This document shows, one piece after another, positions 26,001 to 36,648 of a DNA stretch of 64,000 nucleotides. Made by a program: the position numbers and the translations under genes. The number at the start of each line of letters is the position of its first letter. Within the stretch, counting starts at the first letter, position 1. Source of the DNA: Sipunculus nudus (lineage: Eukaryota > Annelida > Sipuncula > Golfingiida > Sipunculidae); assembly GCA_026874595.1 (NCBI GenBank), contig CM049308.1, positions 11,807,501 to 11,871,500 of the forward strand, given 5' to 3'. The notes below the pieces were generated by a model. The model was not told the origin of the DNA. It ran no database searches and saw only the letters and a list, made by a program, of their open reading frames with translations.

Positions 26001-29000
26001 CCTGACTGATGGATTAATAGAGTCAAATAAAGTGGTTCATTTTTTTTATTTATTTAGGAGGGGTTGAAAATTGTGATATATTTGAGCAAATATGAATGCA
26101 ATGACAGCAGTAATAAGTGCTTAGTAGTAGAATGATGATAAGGCTATTTGTTGAAGGATCTAAAGTGTATGGTAGTCTGCAAGCGTTCAATTTGACAGAT
26201 ATGATGTTATGATTAACTATGCTGAGGAAGTGATTTATGAATATGTGACTGTATGACACAATATCTCTCTAGTCTTGACAAGGTACATTATTGTGATGCC
26301 CACTATGTCTACATATTACACAATATTGACATAATTTCTGGCATGTACATAGGTACCTATGGACGAATAGTTATACAAAATATTAAAGTATGAATATATC
26401 TGATTCATCTTGTTCTTGCTTACTGAGGCTGACTTTGGGATGGGGTTCGGAGAATGGAAAAGTGAGGGCAGCACGGAGGTGGATGTAGAAATATTCTATT
26501 GTAATGTTTTTCATTTATATAAGAATATGAAAAGCTACGAGGAAAGGGGCCCTCCTACTTGGTTTTAGTAAAGTTCTAAATATATGATTGCAAACTAATA
26601 CTCTGACAAGACTGTCATGAAGAAAAACAGTAAAAGTTTTGAGATACTGTGTTGCATACGAAAATTTACAGATGAACAGGCAAGTGGACAGAATGGACTA
26701 ATACCTTTATTTCACTTTCAAGAGAATAATGCAAATAAGTTTATATATAATCCTATTTTTTTAAGCAGATCCACTTTTTCCATTAAGAAGTTTTTATCTG
26801 AATCATTTTTATTTATTTACAGGTTTATAAATTTTTAATTAAAAAACCTGAAAATATAAGTTAAAATATTAGAATTGTTGCAAAAGTTGCAATCATTATA
26901 TATACAGAGTAAAAAACATATTATGCATACACATATATATTTATTATTTTTAAATCATAAATGTTTAAACTGATTTTAAAAGAAAATAATGCCACAACAT
27001 GGCATCTACAAGAATATTACTTGAATCACTATTAAAAAGTTTTGCACATTGGAGTTTTCAGGACATGCTTAATTTTATTCACCAAAATAAAATAAAAGTA
27101 AATTTGATAAAATAAAACATCTTTTCAAATAAAGTATACACACTGTTGGTTGAATGAGGGACAATCAATATCATTGTGCTAACTACTATCCCAGTTTTAA
27201 TTAATTACTGGAATTAATAGTCAATTTCACACCTGGTGAAGTTTTTACTCTTCTGAAGTAAGGAATTACTTATCTCATGAACATCCACACTTTCACAGCA
27301 ATACACCACTTTGTGGACACAATTAAATGTACACTTTAATCAATGTAACCCTGGTGGTTCAATACAAACTCTAAAATGTAGCATGTCCAAGAATAAAATA
27401 AAATACAGAAAAATTATAACATTCATCTAGTTTATGCACCAGCTGGGGGGTGTGAGTGCAGGGCAGAGGGGAAGCCTGCTAGTAGTGGCCAAGCTGGGCC
27501 AAGGTAAGCTGCCTGGGGTGGGTTACATAATGCAAGTGAAGGCTGTACTACTAGGTGGGCTAGATGTAAACAACACTTGACATGGTGTATGAAAACATGA
27601 ATAAAAGCTATTCATTCCAATCAATTTCTTTTGAAAGTTCAGATTTTAAAAGATTAAATCCTTATGCATATATGCTGGGAAAATTAAATCAACAGTGCCA
27701 AAGTTGGACAAAATTTAAGGTATTGATTTTTTATTTATGCTAATAACTTGAAAAATTTGCAAAATTCAGATCTAATTTTGGTAAACAATTGAATCTTGAT
27801 TAAATAAAGTTATATTCCAGAAAAAAAGTCTCTAGGTTCAGCAATTCTCATGTTAGGTGAGTAAATATATTTCCTGATTTTTAAAAAAAATTGCATTATG
27901 TTTTGGCCCATAACTTCAAAATAATACCCAATACTGACCTAATTTTTGGTATGTTCATAGAAAATGTATAAAAGAATGTGAATACTAAATACGATCAAAA
28001 ACAAATCAGTGGTTTTGATATAAGGCAGCCTTGAAGTGTAACAATGGCTTTTTTTATGGAAAACAGAGTTTTTTTTCCTTAATATCTCGAAGGAACAAAG
28101 TCCTAATGACCCAATTTTTGGTATGGTAGGAGATTTTTGGGACATCTAAAAATATGTCAACAGCCTGGGGAGCATAGAGATGTGCACTGAATGACCTACA
28201 GTCATTAAAGTGGACTGCTTGACAATGTAAGGGAATACAACAAGAGCCTCCAAAAAAATTCAATAACTAGCCTAATTTTGCAGCTTTTATTTTCAAATTT
28301 CAGATTTTAACAGATTAAATCCTTATGTATACATGGTGTGAAAATTAAATCCACAGTACTTACAGGAAAAAAACGTGCCATGGCCAAAGTTGGGCAAAAT
28401 TTAAGGTACCAATTTTATATTTTTGCCAATATTTAAAAAAATTTAACAAATTTTGATCTAATTTTTGGTATACAATTAAATTTTGATTAATTAAAGTTGT
28501 ATTACTGGAAAAAAGTCCCTACCTTTAACACTTTTGGTCTTAAGTGACCAAATATCTTCCTGATTTTTTTACAAAGTCCATTATGTTTGGGCCCATAACT
28601 TTTTTAAATTATATAATACTGACTTAATATCTGGCATGTACATAGGAACTATATAGAGAAATATTTATGGTAAATATGAAGAAAACCAGATGAGTGATTT
28701 TGATATTAGGCAGTTCTGAAGTGTGAAAATAGATTTCTAATAAAAAATTGAGGTTTTTCCTTAATATCTCAAAGGAACGAAGTCCTATTGACCCAATTTT
28801 TGGCATGGTAGGAGATTATGGGGACATCTAACTGTATGCCGAAATTCAGATTCGTAGGTCCAACGGTGTCGAAACATGCCAGTCTTACGGACGGACATCC
28901 AGACGGACAGACGGACAGACAGACAGACGGACGGACGACGGACAATGGACCATGACTATAGCTCAGATGACTTATAGTCAGCTGAGCTAAAAATCTTATT

Positions 29001-30400
29001 TCATGAATAATACTTATGAGTAAATTATAATATATGGCTTCAATAAGTCCTTTATAAGTTTATGACTATATCTTTTAAGGTTTTAACAAATTTGCCTATG
29101 GAAGTTATGGAAACAATATTTACTATAATTTATTTGGAACAATAATCAGAGGACAACTTTTCTCATATCAATAAGGTCAAGGACAGGGTCATGTGACAAA
29201 AGATAAACATGACCGCATGGCAGGCTAAAAAAAAAACACAGGAGTTGAAATTTTTTTACAATTTCCTTATAAGGGCACTTCTACATAATTTATTCTTACT
29301 CCAGAACAGTTTATTAGCCATTACTGGTAAGAAATTTGCTAAATTACCTCCATTTTCTCTGTTTATTTTGCAAATATCCCAACATACCCCTGCTACGCTT
29401 TTCCATAAGAGGATCCCCATAACTGAAATCTCATTTCAGTTATGAACCCATAACAAATGTACATATTATTATATAACATATAAAAACATACATTTTATCC
29501 ACACACAAAACCTCCAAAAAGAACTCAAGACTTGCCGCATCCGCGTATAAGGTATCTTTAATTTAATGAGTACCTGGTCACTGTACAAAAACATACATTT
29601 TATCCACACACAAAACCTCCAAAAAGAACTCAAGACTTGCCGCATCCGCGTATAAGGTATCTTTAATTTAATGAGTACCTGGTCACTGTACTTTGCAGTA
29701 TTACTGAATAATCAGTCAAATGTCACTAATTAAGTAATTTTCACTTATTTATGGAACCAGTGCCTTTTAAAAATTCTTGGCATTTTGTTTTCTTTTAATT
29801 TTACTAAGGGTTAAAATATAAAAAAATTTTGAGCAAGTATAAAATCCAGTCTACAATAGTACATGGACAAGGTTATGGGGGTATACGGACGGACGTAATG
29901 CTGTTTAGGATTCATTTAATGGAGAAGTAAAGAAGCATATTGATGATGTCATATCATCAGGCATGTCATGGCTGATGTTGATTACTACTAATATGAGACG
30001 GTCAGTTTAGACCCATCTTGGAAATAAATGCCGGATTCTATACTCTGGCAAAAAATATATATTACCGAATCATACTCTAACAGAATGTAACGATTGTCAC
30101 ATTCTATAATGATAGTAACCTATATAGTGATCAGAGGTAAAAACTGATAATAGTGACACTGATATCATATAGTGATAATGAGACATGCCTCAATATGGGC
30201 GATAATTAAAGCAATTGTAGATACTTACTCTCTTTCAACCGGTGTACTGCTGTTCGAGAGAAATGTCTGACTGAAGTGTCACTGTTGTCACTGTTATGTA
30301 AGATGGCTAGCGCCGGCGTGACACATTGTCTCTTTAAATACAGTGTTTTTGCCACAGACTTTGTGTAATTTAAGGTTCTTGCCAAGGTCGCCGTGGCCAT
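14019..30400 (-). CDS. MRPS18A: Mitochondrial ribosomal protein S18A (mL66), five exons, complete
   Basis: This bS18-family protein is part of the mitochondrial ribosome; in mammals the S18A paralogue sits in the large subunit as mL66. Minus-strand exons are 30400-30229 (ATG 30400-30398), 22947-22916 (32 nt), 20219-20094, 19300-19177 and 14140-14019 (TGA). They total 576 nt, or 191 residues, against about 196 in human. All introns are GT-AG and phases (1, 0, 0, 1) agree. Residues 1-57 look like an import peptide (basic, Ser/Thr-rich, few acids). CPLC at 96-99 is the zinc-type pair. 'VMIISQFLQPDG' and 'TGLC' with 'VHQAKRAGLMP' are the family core. The short final exon was found by splice phase plus an open frame to the stop. 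A minus-strand AATAAA lies at 13992-13987. Introns 1, 2 and 4 are full of transposons, and the exon 3 donor is tandemly duplicated. Confidence 0.92.
14150..14700. repeat. Degenerate short tandem array in MRPS18A intron 4
   Basis: Segments like 'cagcaaacaggggttaaaat' and 'tcacacaat' recur every 30-90 bp. The open plus-strand frame across part of it is a by-product of the repeat, not a gene. It ends just before element B. Confidence 0.7.
14729..18132 (+). mobile_element. Pearl-like element B, sibling of element A
   Basis: It has the same start (CAAGTGACCCATGGGTCA), the same two unit types, the same GACGG-type microsatellite (about 18052-18090) and the same 31-nt terminal hairpin (18101-18131, loop TTC) as element A, again ending CTAA before an A-rich flank. 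Copy numbers differ: about three ~278-bp units (near 15285, 15563, 15843) and about six ~339-bp units (near 16249, 16591, 16931, 17267, 17608, 17939). It lies inside MRPS18A intron 4, antisense to the gene. A short unique GC-rich insert (about 15980-16075) separates the two arrays. Confidence 0.8.
18133..19176. other. MRPS18A intron 4 remainder
   Basis: AT-rich unique sequence between element B and exon 4. The intron begins GTAATT (minus strand, at 19176). No further element recognised. Confidence 0.5.
19301..19900. other. MRPS18A intron 3, unique part
   Basis: Intron between exon 4 (acceptor CTGCAG at 19301-19306 on +) and the 59-bp tandem array. Nothing else recognised. Confidence 0.5.
19901..20136 (-). 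repeat. Four perfect 59-bp tandem copies carrying the exon 3 splice donor
   Basis: Four identical 59-bp units start at 19901, 19960, 20019 and 20078. Read on the minus strand each unit contains the last ~41 bases of MRPS18A exon 3 (CCCAAGAAGCTGGATTATGA onwards) and the donor ACACA|GTAAGTACTG. The exon-proximal unit supplies the real exon end at 20094. The other three lie in intron 3 and carry identical donors starting at 20034, 19975 and 19916. Perfect identity implies a very recent expansion. Confidence 0.95.
20220..20780. repeat. Tandem repeats with GACAGACA tail in MRPS18A intron 2
   Basis: A segment starting 'acaagacccat' at about 20231 recurs at about 20448, giving a ~218-bp unit. Each copy holds 'ttaatga', 'gatattacac', 'ggcacaactct' and 'aacaat' in the same order. 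The array runs into 'cggacagacagacagatgga' near 20712. This is the usual satellite-plus-microsatellite order of pearl-like elements, but no palindromic start was found. The array directly abuts the exon 3 acceptor. Confidence 0.6.
20781..22915. other. MRPS18A intron 2 remainder
   Basis: Mixed intron sequence. About 20950-21680 is unusually CpG-rich for the window and has short repeats of the type 'cataccgatgacagctcggt' (21540-21650). A GA tract lies near 21900, a C homopolymer of about 24 bases near 21966-21989, and an AC microsatellite at 22721-22742. No exon of a second gene could be established. Confidence 0.5.
23059..24999 (-). mobile_element. Pearl-like element D (reverse orientation)
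   Basis: On the minus strand it starts CAAAGGACCCATGGGTCACT near 24999 and ends near 23059 in a TAGCTCAGTTGACT / AATCAGCTAAGCTA hairpin followed by A. A CAGACGGACAGACGG tract lies just inside (rc of about 23109-23130). The interior is AT-rich and similar in places to element C ('aaggaac', 'ctaatttt'), with no clear array. It sits in MRPS18A intron 1 in sense with the gene. Confidence 0.7.
25739..29455. repeat. Dispersed repeat, copy 2, split by element C
   Basis: Bases 25739-25836 and 28991-29455 align in order with window positions 1 to ~90 and ~90 to 551. The split falls within an A run: four A at the left junction, five at the right, nine A in the uninterrupted copy. It lies in MRPS18A intron 1. 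Confidence 0.85.
25837..28990 (+). mobile_element. Pearl-like element C, with a known empty site
   Basis: It begins CAAGGGACCCATGGGTCA and ends in a 31-nt hairpin (28959-28989, stems TAGCTCAGATGACT / AGTCAGCTGAGCTA type, loop TAT-like) after a long GACGGACAGACGGACG tract (about 28888-28945). The interior has two ~660-bp units (near 27641 and 28302), marked by 'agattaaatccttatg' and 'ctaatttttgg'. Comparison with window bases 1-551 shows the insertion exactly. No coding capacity. Confidence 0.85.
29482..29691. repeat. 105-bp perfect or near-perfect tandem duplication
   Basis: The block starting AAAAACATACATTTTATCC occurs at 29482 and again at 29587 with no visible difference across 105 bp. 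It lies in MRPS18A intron 1 directly after the dispersed repeat. Confidence 0.9.
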
Positions 30401-30528
30401 TTTTCAGTGTTGGCACTTGGTCTCACGAACGTTGTGAGAAAGAGATAACCAGTGCTGAATGTTCACCACTGGAGATCTGTCGTGTTGGCTGTTGTTCTGT
30501 TTTAATGATTTAACACAATATTAGAAAG

Positions 30529-30575
<47 letters not shown>

Positions 30576-31359
30576 AATTTCACAAGTCTTAATAGTCATA
30601 TTCAAGGTAAATGTACATACATTTTCAATGATTGGAAGGAGATGCATTGAATATGTACTTTAATTTAAAGTGCTATCTCGTTTTCTTCTTTTTTCATCTT
30701 TAAATTTAAAACAATTAAGCAGTGGTGTATATTGTGATACTTAATATATATTCACTGGTTCTGGTTTAAATAAAAGTAAAAAAAGAAGAAAATTATACTG
30801 GAATTATTTTTCATGAATGTGGCGAAATCAAAATTGACATATATAATTTGTTGTCTCTTCATATACTTTATACATGTATCATGTATATGTAATTTGATTT
30901 GAAAACTTTAAGTTTGGAACACGTAATTTCTTTGGATTCGGGAAAAATCCATTAGTTTAAGAATATTTCTCACAGATCAGTGATATCCAAACATGCAATA
31001 GTAGGCATTTTAAAAATAAATATCCAGTACCGGATATCAATATATATGTATATGTATATATGTTATAGGTCCGACTTAAAGAATTATGAATAGATTTTAA
31101 ATAATTTTAAATGACATACAGATAAAAAAAACATATATACATGTATATAATTAATTCAAGAAAAAGTTATGAGACCATTCTGTATCATATAACAAAAAGA
31201 GAACATCCATGCAGATCTATGTCTTGAATATCTTAAGATTACCAGGAAAAAATCGTTTTTCTGTATACTTAGTCGTGCACCCAAGTGAACCAACTCTTTC
31301 ATAATAAACAACTGATCGATGCAACTGATGTGAAAAGTTATATTAATAAAAAAAATTGG
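30401..31359. other. Region upstream of MRPS18A
   Basis: Immediate 5' flank of the MRPS18A start codon (gene on minus strand), so promoter and 5' UTR should be here. No TATA box or clear initiator could be singled out. An AC microsatellite spans 30531-30569; the rest is AT-rich. Confidence 0.4.
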
Positions 31360-31570
31360 TTTCCCTAGGCACCGCCCCTGTCACTTTTGACACCAAATAA
31401 AAAATTATTTAGACTACATTTTCATTGGAAATTTAACAGTTTTAACAATTTCTTTCATGGAAATGAAATAATAAATTTTCCCTTTTTCATGTTGTGGTTT
31501 TACCGGTTACACAAGGCAATGAAACCTATAAGTAAAAGTCGTCCGCCCGCGCCGATTTCTGAAACGGTTC
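31360..31570. repeat. Dispersed repeat with CCGCCCGC end, copy 1
   Basis: Starts 'aggcaccgccc' and ends 'ccgcccgcgccgatttctga', with AT-rich sequence between and a 'ttttaccggtta' landmark. The same order is found at 61985-62235. Probably a small non-autonomous element; termini and target duplication not resolved. Confidence 0.6.
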
Positions 31571-32700
31571 CTTTAGAAAGCACCTTTTTCTCGACATCCT
31601 CTGAAGTGATATTGAGCGAACTTAAATCATTCTATCTACCATCCTTGTCATGTGTTAAAAGGGCCTATTCACCTATCCTACCTTTATAAACTAAAGATAA
31701 TCCCTTGGAGCTTTTATTAAAGAAATTAGACAAAAAACGTGAATATCACTGCACACAGTCTGCTTGTTTTGTTTATATCAACGTGTTTTTAATATGTTGG
31801 GCCCGCAAAAATAAACAAAATCAACAAGGGCATCTGGCAGCAAGTCAGATTAAGCAGAGCTTTGCAAATGGCGTTTTGCAACAAATGACTCTTCTACCTC
31901 CGCATACTACCTTAGGTTACATGTTTTTCTCATTTGTCAACACTGCTGTTTTTACAATCATTATTGATAAACAAGTTCATACATCTTTCACGAAGGCGTT
32001 ATAAGAACTTTTCACAACCAAAATTACCCTTAGATCATTAATATATACCGGAACACAGAGGAAGCCAGGAATTACATAATTTCTTTAAAAAAAGGTGAAT
32101 GGGCATCTTTAAACTTATCTTGCAATAAGTTACAATATGCACGTAAACAGTAACAATATAAATACCAAGTAAAAAAATTACGTCTTCCTGACAATTGCAA
32201 TACTCATAAAGCTCAACAAACACCCTGAACTTTGTAATTTGTGTCAATATAAAAAAAAAATCTGGATTCCTCCAGAGTTCGTCAAGTTATTTTTTGTTGC
32301 AAAACACAGGTGGTAATTTTAAGATCTAGAACGCCTGAGGACATTTAATTATGTCATTTGGGAAACGTGCAACCTTTAACGTCTGTGATCACCCGGTGTA
32401 GGATTACACACGTTTCACTACAAAAATCTGAATCTAACACGGTTATGAGAATATACATAGCCTATACTTTACCATTACGAAACGTTCGGCCGAGCCCCTG
32501 AAGGGACATGGGTGCTATATTTATTTTTTTTTCGTGTTCCGTCGCAAACATTTCGTGTTCGCTCACAATCTTTTCGCGTTCCATCGAGTTCCCTCCCAAT
32601 ACCAATAGACCTACTACTTCAACGAGACGGTGAGATACGAAGGGCTCCGTACGTTACCGCCATCTAGCGAGTAGATGCCGGTTCTGCAAACGAATAATTT
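31571..32700. other. Unassigned AT-rich sequence
   Basis: No gene, array or element end recognised. Confidence 0.4.
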
Positions 32701-32945
32701 TTTTAGACCTGTATACGGCAGGCCTCTACGTAATTAATAGGTACAATAATGAATAAATAAACTAATGAATATGAACGAATGGATGGATGGATTGATGGAT
32801 GAGAAAGGATAAGAATGAATGAATAAATGAAGGAATGAATGAATGGTAGGAGTGAATTAATAAGTAAAGGAATAGAAAATAAAGGGAATGTATAAATGAA
32901 TAGACGGGTGGATGAATGAATGAATAATGAAAGAAAAGAAGACAC
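32701..32945. repeat. Degenerate (GAAT)n-type low-complexity tract
   Basis: Dominated by GAATGAATG and GGATGGATG tetranucleotides. The Ser/Ile/His-rich minus-strand frames across it are artefacts of the repeat. Confidence 0.8.
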
Positions 32946-34797
32946 AAAGAAAGAGGAAAAATTTGCCATTTATGAAAAGTTTATGTATACAATAATTCTT
33001 ATACATAATAGTAAGGTCCGCATTGTTATATGCTCACACTTAAAATATCATGCATTAAATTTGGCCTCTAAATAAATGCTGTATACTTCCGTTTTTTTGT
33101 TTAAAAAAATTCCACTGAGAACCAAACGAACAGAAGACGATTAGTTCTAAGTGATTTACATTTAATATTTGATTGGGTCATGTATTCCATATTATGACGT
33201 CACAATTTTTCTTGGTGTTTCTGTAAATGATTTTACCACATTTGAACCGCTGGATACAGGGAATGATAAAGTGCAAGTTTGCTCTCAACGATAGTACAGG
33301 TGAGTAATGAATGTGTTGAATGGTCTAGTTGATTAGTAAAAAGGTAAATATGCCTTTTAGAGTTTTTTCAAAGGCTTATTTAACTATCCGCATTATTTAA
33401 ACAATTTTATTGTTCTATTATAGGGTGATATGTATACTTATATAAAAATGAAATGAGGTTCATAGAATTTAATATGTAATTATTTACCTGCCCGAAGCAA
33501 AGGTAATTGTTTCCATTAGATTCTGTGTGTGTGTGTGTCAGCACGATATCTGGAGACGGTACCACGGATGTTATTGAAATTTATCATATAGGTTGGTATT
33601 GAGAAATATTCCAAGAAGTTCAGTTTTGGTGTTGGTGTAAATCCAAGCATTAATAACCCCAGAATACGTGTTTTATGGGTTTTTATAGCACATATGTTTA
33701 CACTAGGAAGTAGCATGGGACGATATGTCCATCTTACCATCTTAAGAGTGCAAGTCATGACGTCACAGAGGGCATGACACGGGGGGGGGGGGGGCGCATG
33801 ACTGTAATTTGTTATGTTTATAGTCAAGGACAACAATAATAAGATGTGCAGAATGTTTTTTCAAAATATTTTTAGTTAAAAGGTTTCGAGGATTAACACA
33901 GGTTTAATTAACACTCCATGGCACCAACTTTGAACACTATCTTCCGCGCAGGGCTTGCCTCCCCATATCGCACGCATTTTTCATTTTATAAATTACATGT
34001 ATATATATTAAACAAAAATGCTTGTACAATGCAACTTTTTTTGGCGATGTCATCAACGTCATCAATAACGTTTATGGCAGTGATAAAATTTGAGCGAAAA
34101 ATTCAACTTGCTTCTCAAACACACCAACTTTCATTATATAGCCCTTTTATTTCTAAAAGTATACACCTCGTCTATATTAAAGGATATTACCTTGTTTATA
34201 ATTTACGTGAGAGATTGTAAAATAAGCCTTTGAAAAATAACCCTCTCAGATAAACATTTACATTCATAAGGTATAGACGCTCACATTCGGGGACGCAAAC
34301 AAGTGAACCCACATTTGTATGCAGGAAAACTTTGGGTTAAGTGCATTATAAACAGTCAACCAGTTAACCTACATTTTATTTTTTACGGATTTCAACATTT
34401 CTTCATACCAGTCAGTGCAATTTTTCGATTAACCTGTAAGGTTAAAAACACACGCACACACACACAGTTTAATAGAATATACTATTAACAGTAGACTTGC
34501 TTGTATACATCCTCTTATACAGAATCCTCAAGATTACTGTTCATACACTGAGATTTCTTCCATCATAAAGCTGCATGGGGACCGAGTTATCTTGTTCAAA
34601 ACTGACGAGGAGTTATTTTGCATTACAATACATTGTTTTTGATTCCTTGAACCGTTTTGTATCATTATCATCATTTTCAAACAAGATGATTTAGGTATTT
34701 AACCAATGAGCCCGGGGTGTCTGGATTTCTTTGGTTAAATTAATCACCTTATTGGTTCAACAATAGCTGCATACCTGGCCAGGTAAGTCTATCAACG
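32946..34797. other. Unassigned sequence upstream of the SDR pseudogene
   Basis: Contains a GT tract (about 33523-33538), a G homopolymer (about 33780-33794) and a CRE-like TGACGTCA at about 33194. A good donor-like ACAG|GTGAGTAATG lies near 33300, which might mark a first exon of the decayed SDR copy. No coding exon established. Confidence 0.35.
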
Positions 34798-34930
34798 TTT
34801 AAGGGCTTCAGACAAAATTTTGCTGCCTGGACCCCCCTCCAGACCTGGGGACCTTTTTTGGGGGGTTTTCATTGGTCCTCCTGGGTTGGACCCCCCCCCT
34901 TTTCCAAAATCCTGGACCCGCCCCTGTTCA
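34798..34930 (-). mobile_element. Truncated C/G-rich MITE, reverse copy of the 49687 family
   Basis: 'gggcttcagacaaaattttg' followed by 'ctggacccccct' and 'aatcctggacccgcccctg' is the reverse complement of about 49687-49825. It includes the terminal CAGGGGCGG-type end. The other end is missing. Confidence 0.7.
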
Positions 34931-35143
34931 TAATTAGTTAATCCATCTGAACAAACAAAACTGAGACATATAGGTATTTACTTTAAAACAGAAGTTCTTT
35001 TCCCTTGCTCTTAATTGCTTCAGTTTCCTCAAATCAATGATCTGGTGCTCTTGCACAGGCGTGTGAGAAATGGAGGTTTAATTTATCATGTTTACATGAT
35101 AAGGAGATGATAATGAAAATATAATATCATTAGATAATTTCAG

Positions 35144-36430
35144 AAGTTCAGTGTGTACATCCATGGCAACTGGAGGGGGGCAAATTTGGTGACTGGGGCG
35201 TCGGATGACATCGCAACCCATGTTTTGAAATAGTTGCTTGAAGCTGGGTACAAAGTCCGAGGCATGGTGCGTAGTATATGAAGCATTAGAAAAAAAAAAC
35301 AACCCCGGCCTCCATGACATATATTGAGTCTGATAAGCGATAGCTATACACAGGCGCGAATTGAAGGGGGGGGGGGGGGGCCTTGCCATGCCCTCAACCA
35401 ACCACCCTTTTTTTAGACAAATTTTATTCATGACGGGGGGTTTTGGGGGGTCGAGAGCCCCCCCCCCCCCCTCCCCAACCAACGACCTCTACCCTGCAAA
35501 AATTCTGGATCCGCGCCTGGTACAATGAGTGTTTTTACAATATAAGCCCCAGACTACACACCACCCAATGCGCTTGTAAACAGTGTCAACAGGTGTTTAT
35601 TACCCCGTGCCAGCGTGTCACTCTTCAGAGCTGGGCCCGTTGAAACAAAATGTAACAAACTTCTAGCTGTCAATCACTTTATATGGCAAGGCCTAATATA
35701 ATTGAGTCTTATAAATCGGACTCGGAGGGAATTAACCCTGTCAGTGCTGAGGGCTCATAAAGCTGCAGGTGCAGTCAAAAGGGTGGTCTTAACTATTTCC
35801 ACGGCGTCTGCGGCATACTCGGCCACGAATGGTAAAATCTGCTCAGAGCAAGACTGGACTGACGAAGATGACATACGAAGAAAGTTGAAAGCAGAGAGGG
35901 CAGCTTGGACGTTTATGGAAGAGCTGGGAGAAATAGAAAAATTTGAATTAGCTCTGATCGTTAATTGATTTGTGATGGGACCTCCCTGTGTGCGACAATG
36001 TCGACCAGCATGGAAATCCCGAAACAGCTCATGCAACGAGAGATTCCAATGTTAGCTAGAATAAACTTTTCAGTTTGTGACGTCAGAGTTGTCGCCGTCG
36101 CCCATCTCAGAGCGATGACGATACCCGAGGCAGCGGGTCACCGTCACATCATCGCCAACGGATCGTTTTGCTCAGTGAGCTTGCTGCTATTATCGATTAT
36201 TCCCAACCAAAAATGTTTATTACATCTGTCAGGCATTTTGGACAAGACAGTGAAGGCGACTAGGAGATCTTGGAAGACAACAGACGCGACGGCTCGTAAG
36301 AGTCACGGGTATCAACCAATTTTCTCTGGATAAGACCATTATCGACGTGCTATAGTTTGGTAAACGCTGGTTACATCAGGAAAACTCCCTACGAGCAATT
36401 TGAGGACCGACCTTGCACTTCGAAAGCGAG
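35144..36430 (+). pseudogene. Unprocessed pseudogene of the DFR-like SDR gene
   Basis: This broken copy of the 62390-63469 gene is in the same orientation. It keeps the 5' UTR splice acceptor (TTTCAG at 35138-35143) followed by 19 nt and then ATGGCAACTGG (35163), exactly the spacing of the intact gene (19 nt, ATG 62390). So it arose by DNA duplication, not retrotransposition. The coding match runs to about 35285, is interrupted by ~440 bp of unrelated sequence that replaces ~195 coding bases, and resumes at about 35727 ('ctgtcagtgctgaggg') to near 36420. Damage includes frameshifts, an early stop at 35279-35281 in the first block, and an 18-nt deletion near 35870 that removes the catalytic Tyr region. 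Confidence 0.88.
35351..35519. mobile_element. C/G-rich MITE inside the SDR pseudogene
   Basis: It starts CAGGCGCGAATT and ends AATTCTGGATCCGCGCCTG, giving imperfect inverted ends. The interior is two G/C homopolymer-rich arms (about 35367-35382 and 35459-35472). No clear target duplication. It accounts for part of the sequence that splits the pseudogene. Confidence 0.55.
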
Positions 36431-36648
36431 ATTATCGGAGATATTATGATAAAAGAAGCCAAACATGTTACTTAATTTGAAAATAACACCACTTGTATAT
36501 TGCGTCTGAAAATATCAACACTTTAGTACACGTTTCAAGACAGCTGGTTTTATGCATCTACGCGCTGTCATGTGCGTGTGATTAAGAAAGTGGGAAAAAA
36601 AACTGCATGAACTGTTTTATATGGTTTCTTCTCAAAAATATTTTTTTT

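Noticed and set aside
32703-32969. Ser/Phe/His-rich minus-strand open frames
   Set aside because: They follow the (GAAT)n low-complexity tract.
35078-35482. 134-codon minus-strand open frame rich in Pro
   Set aside because: It is antisense to the SDR pseudogene and to C/G homopolymers of a MITE.
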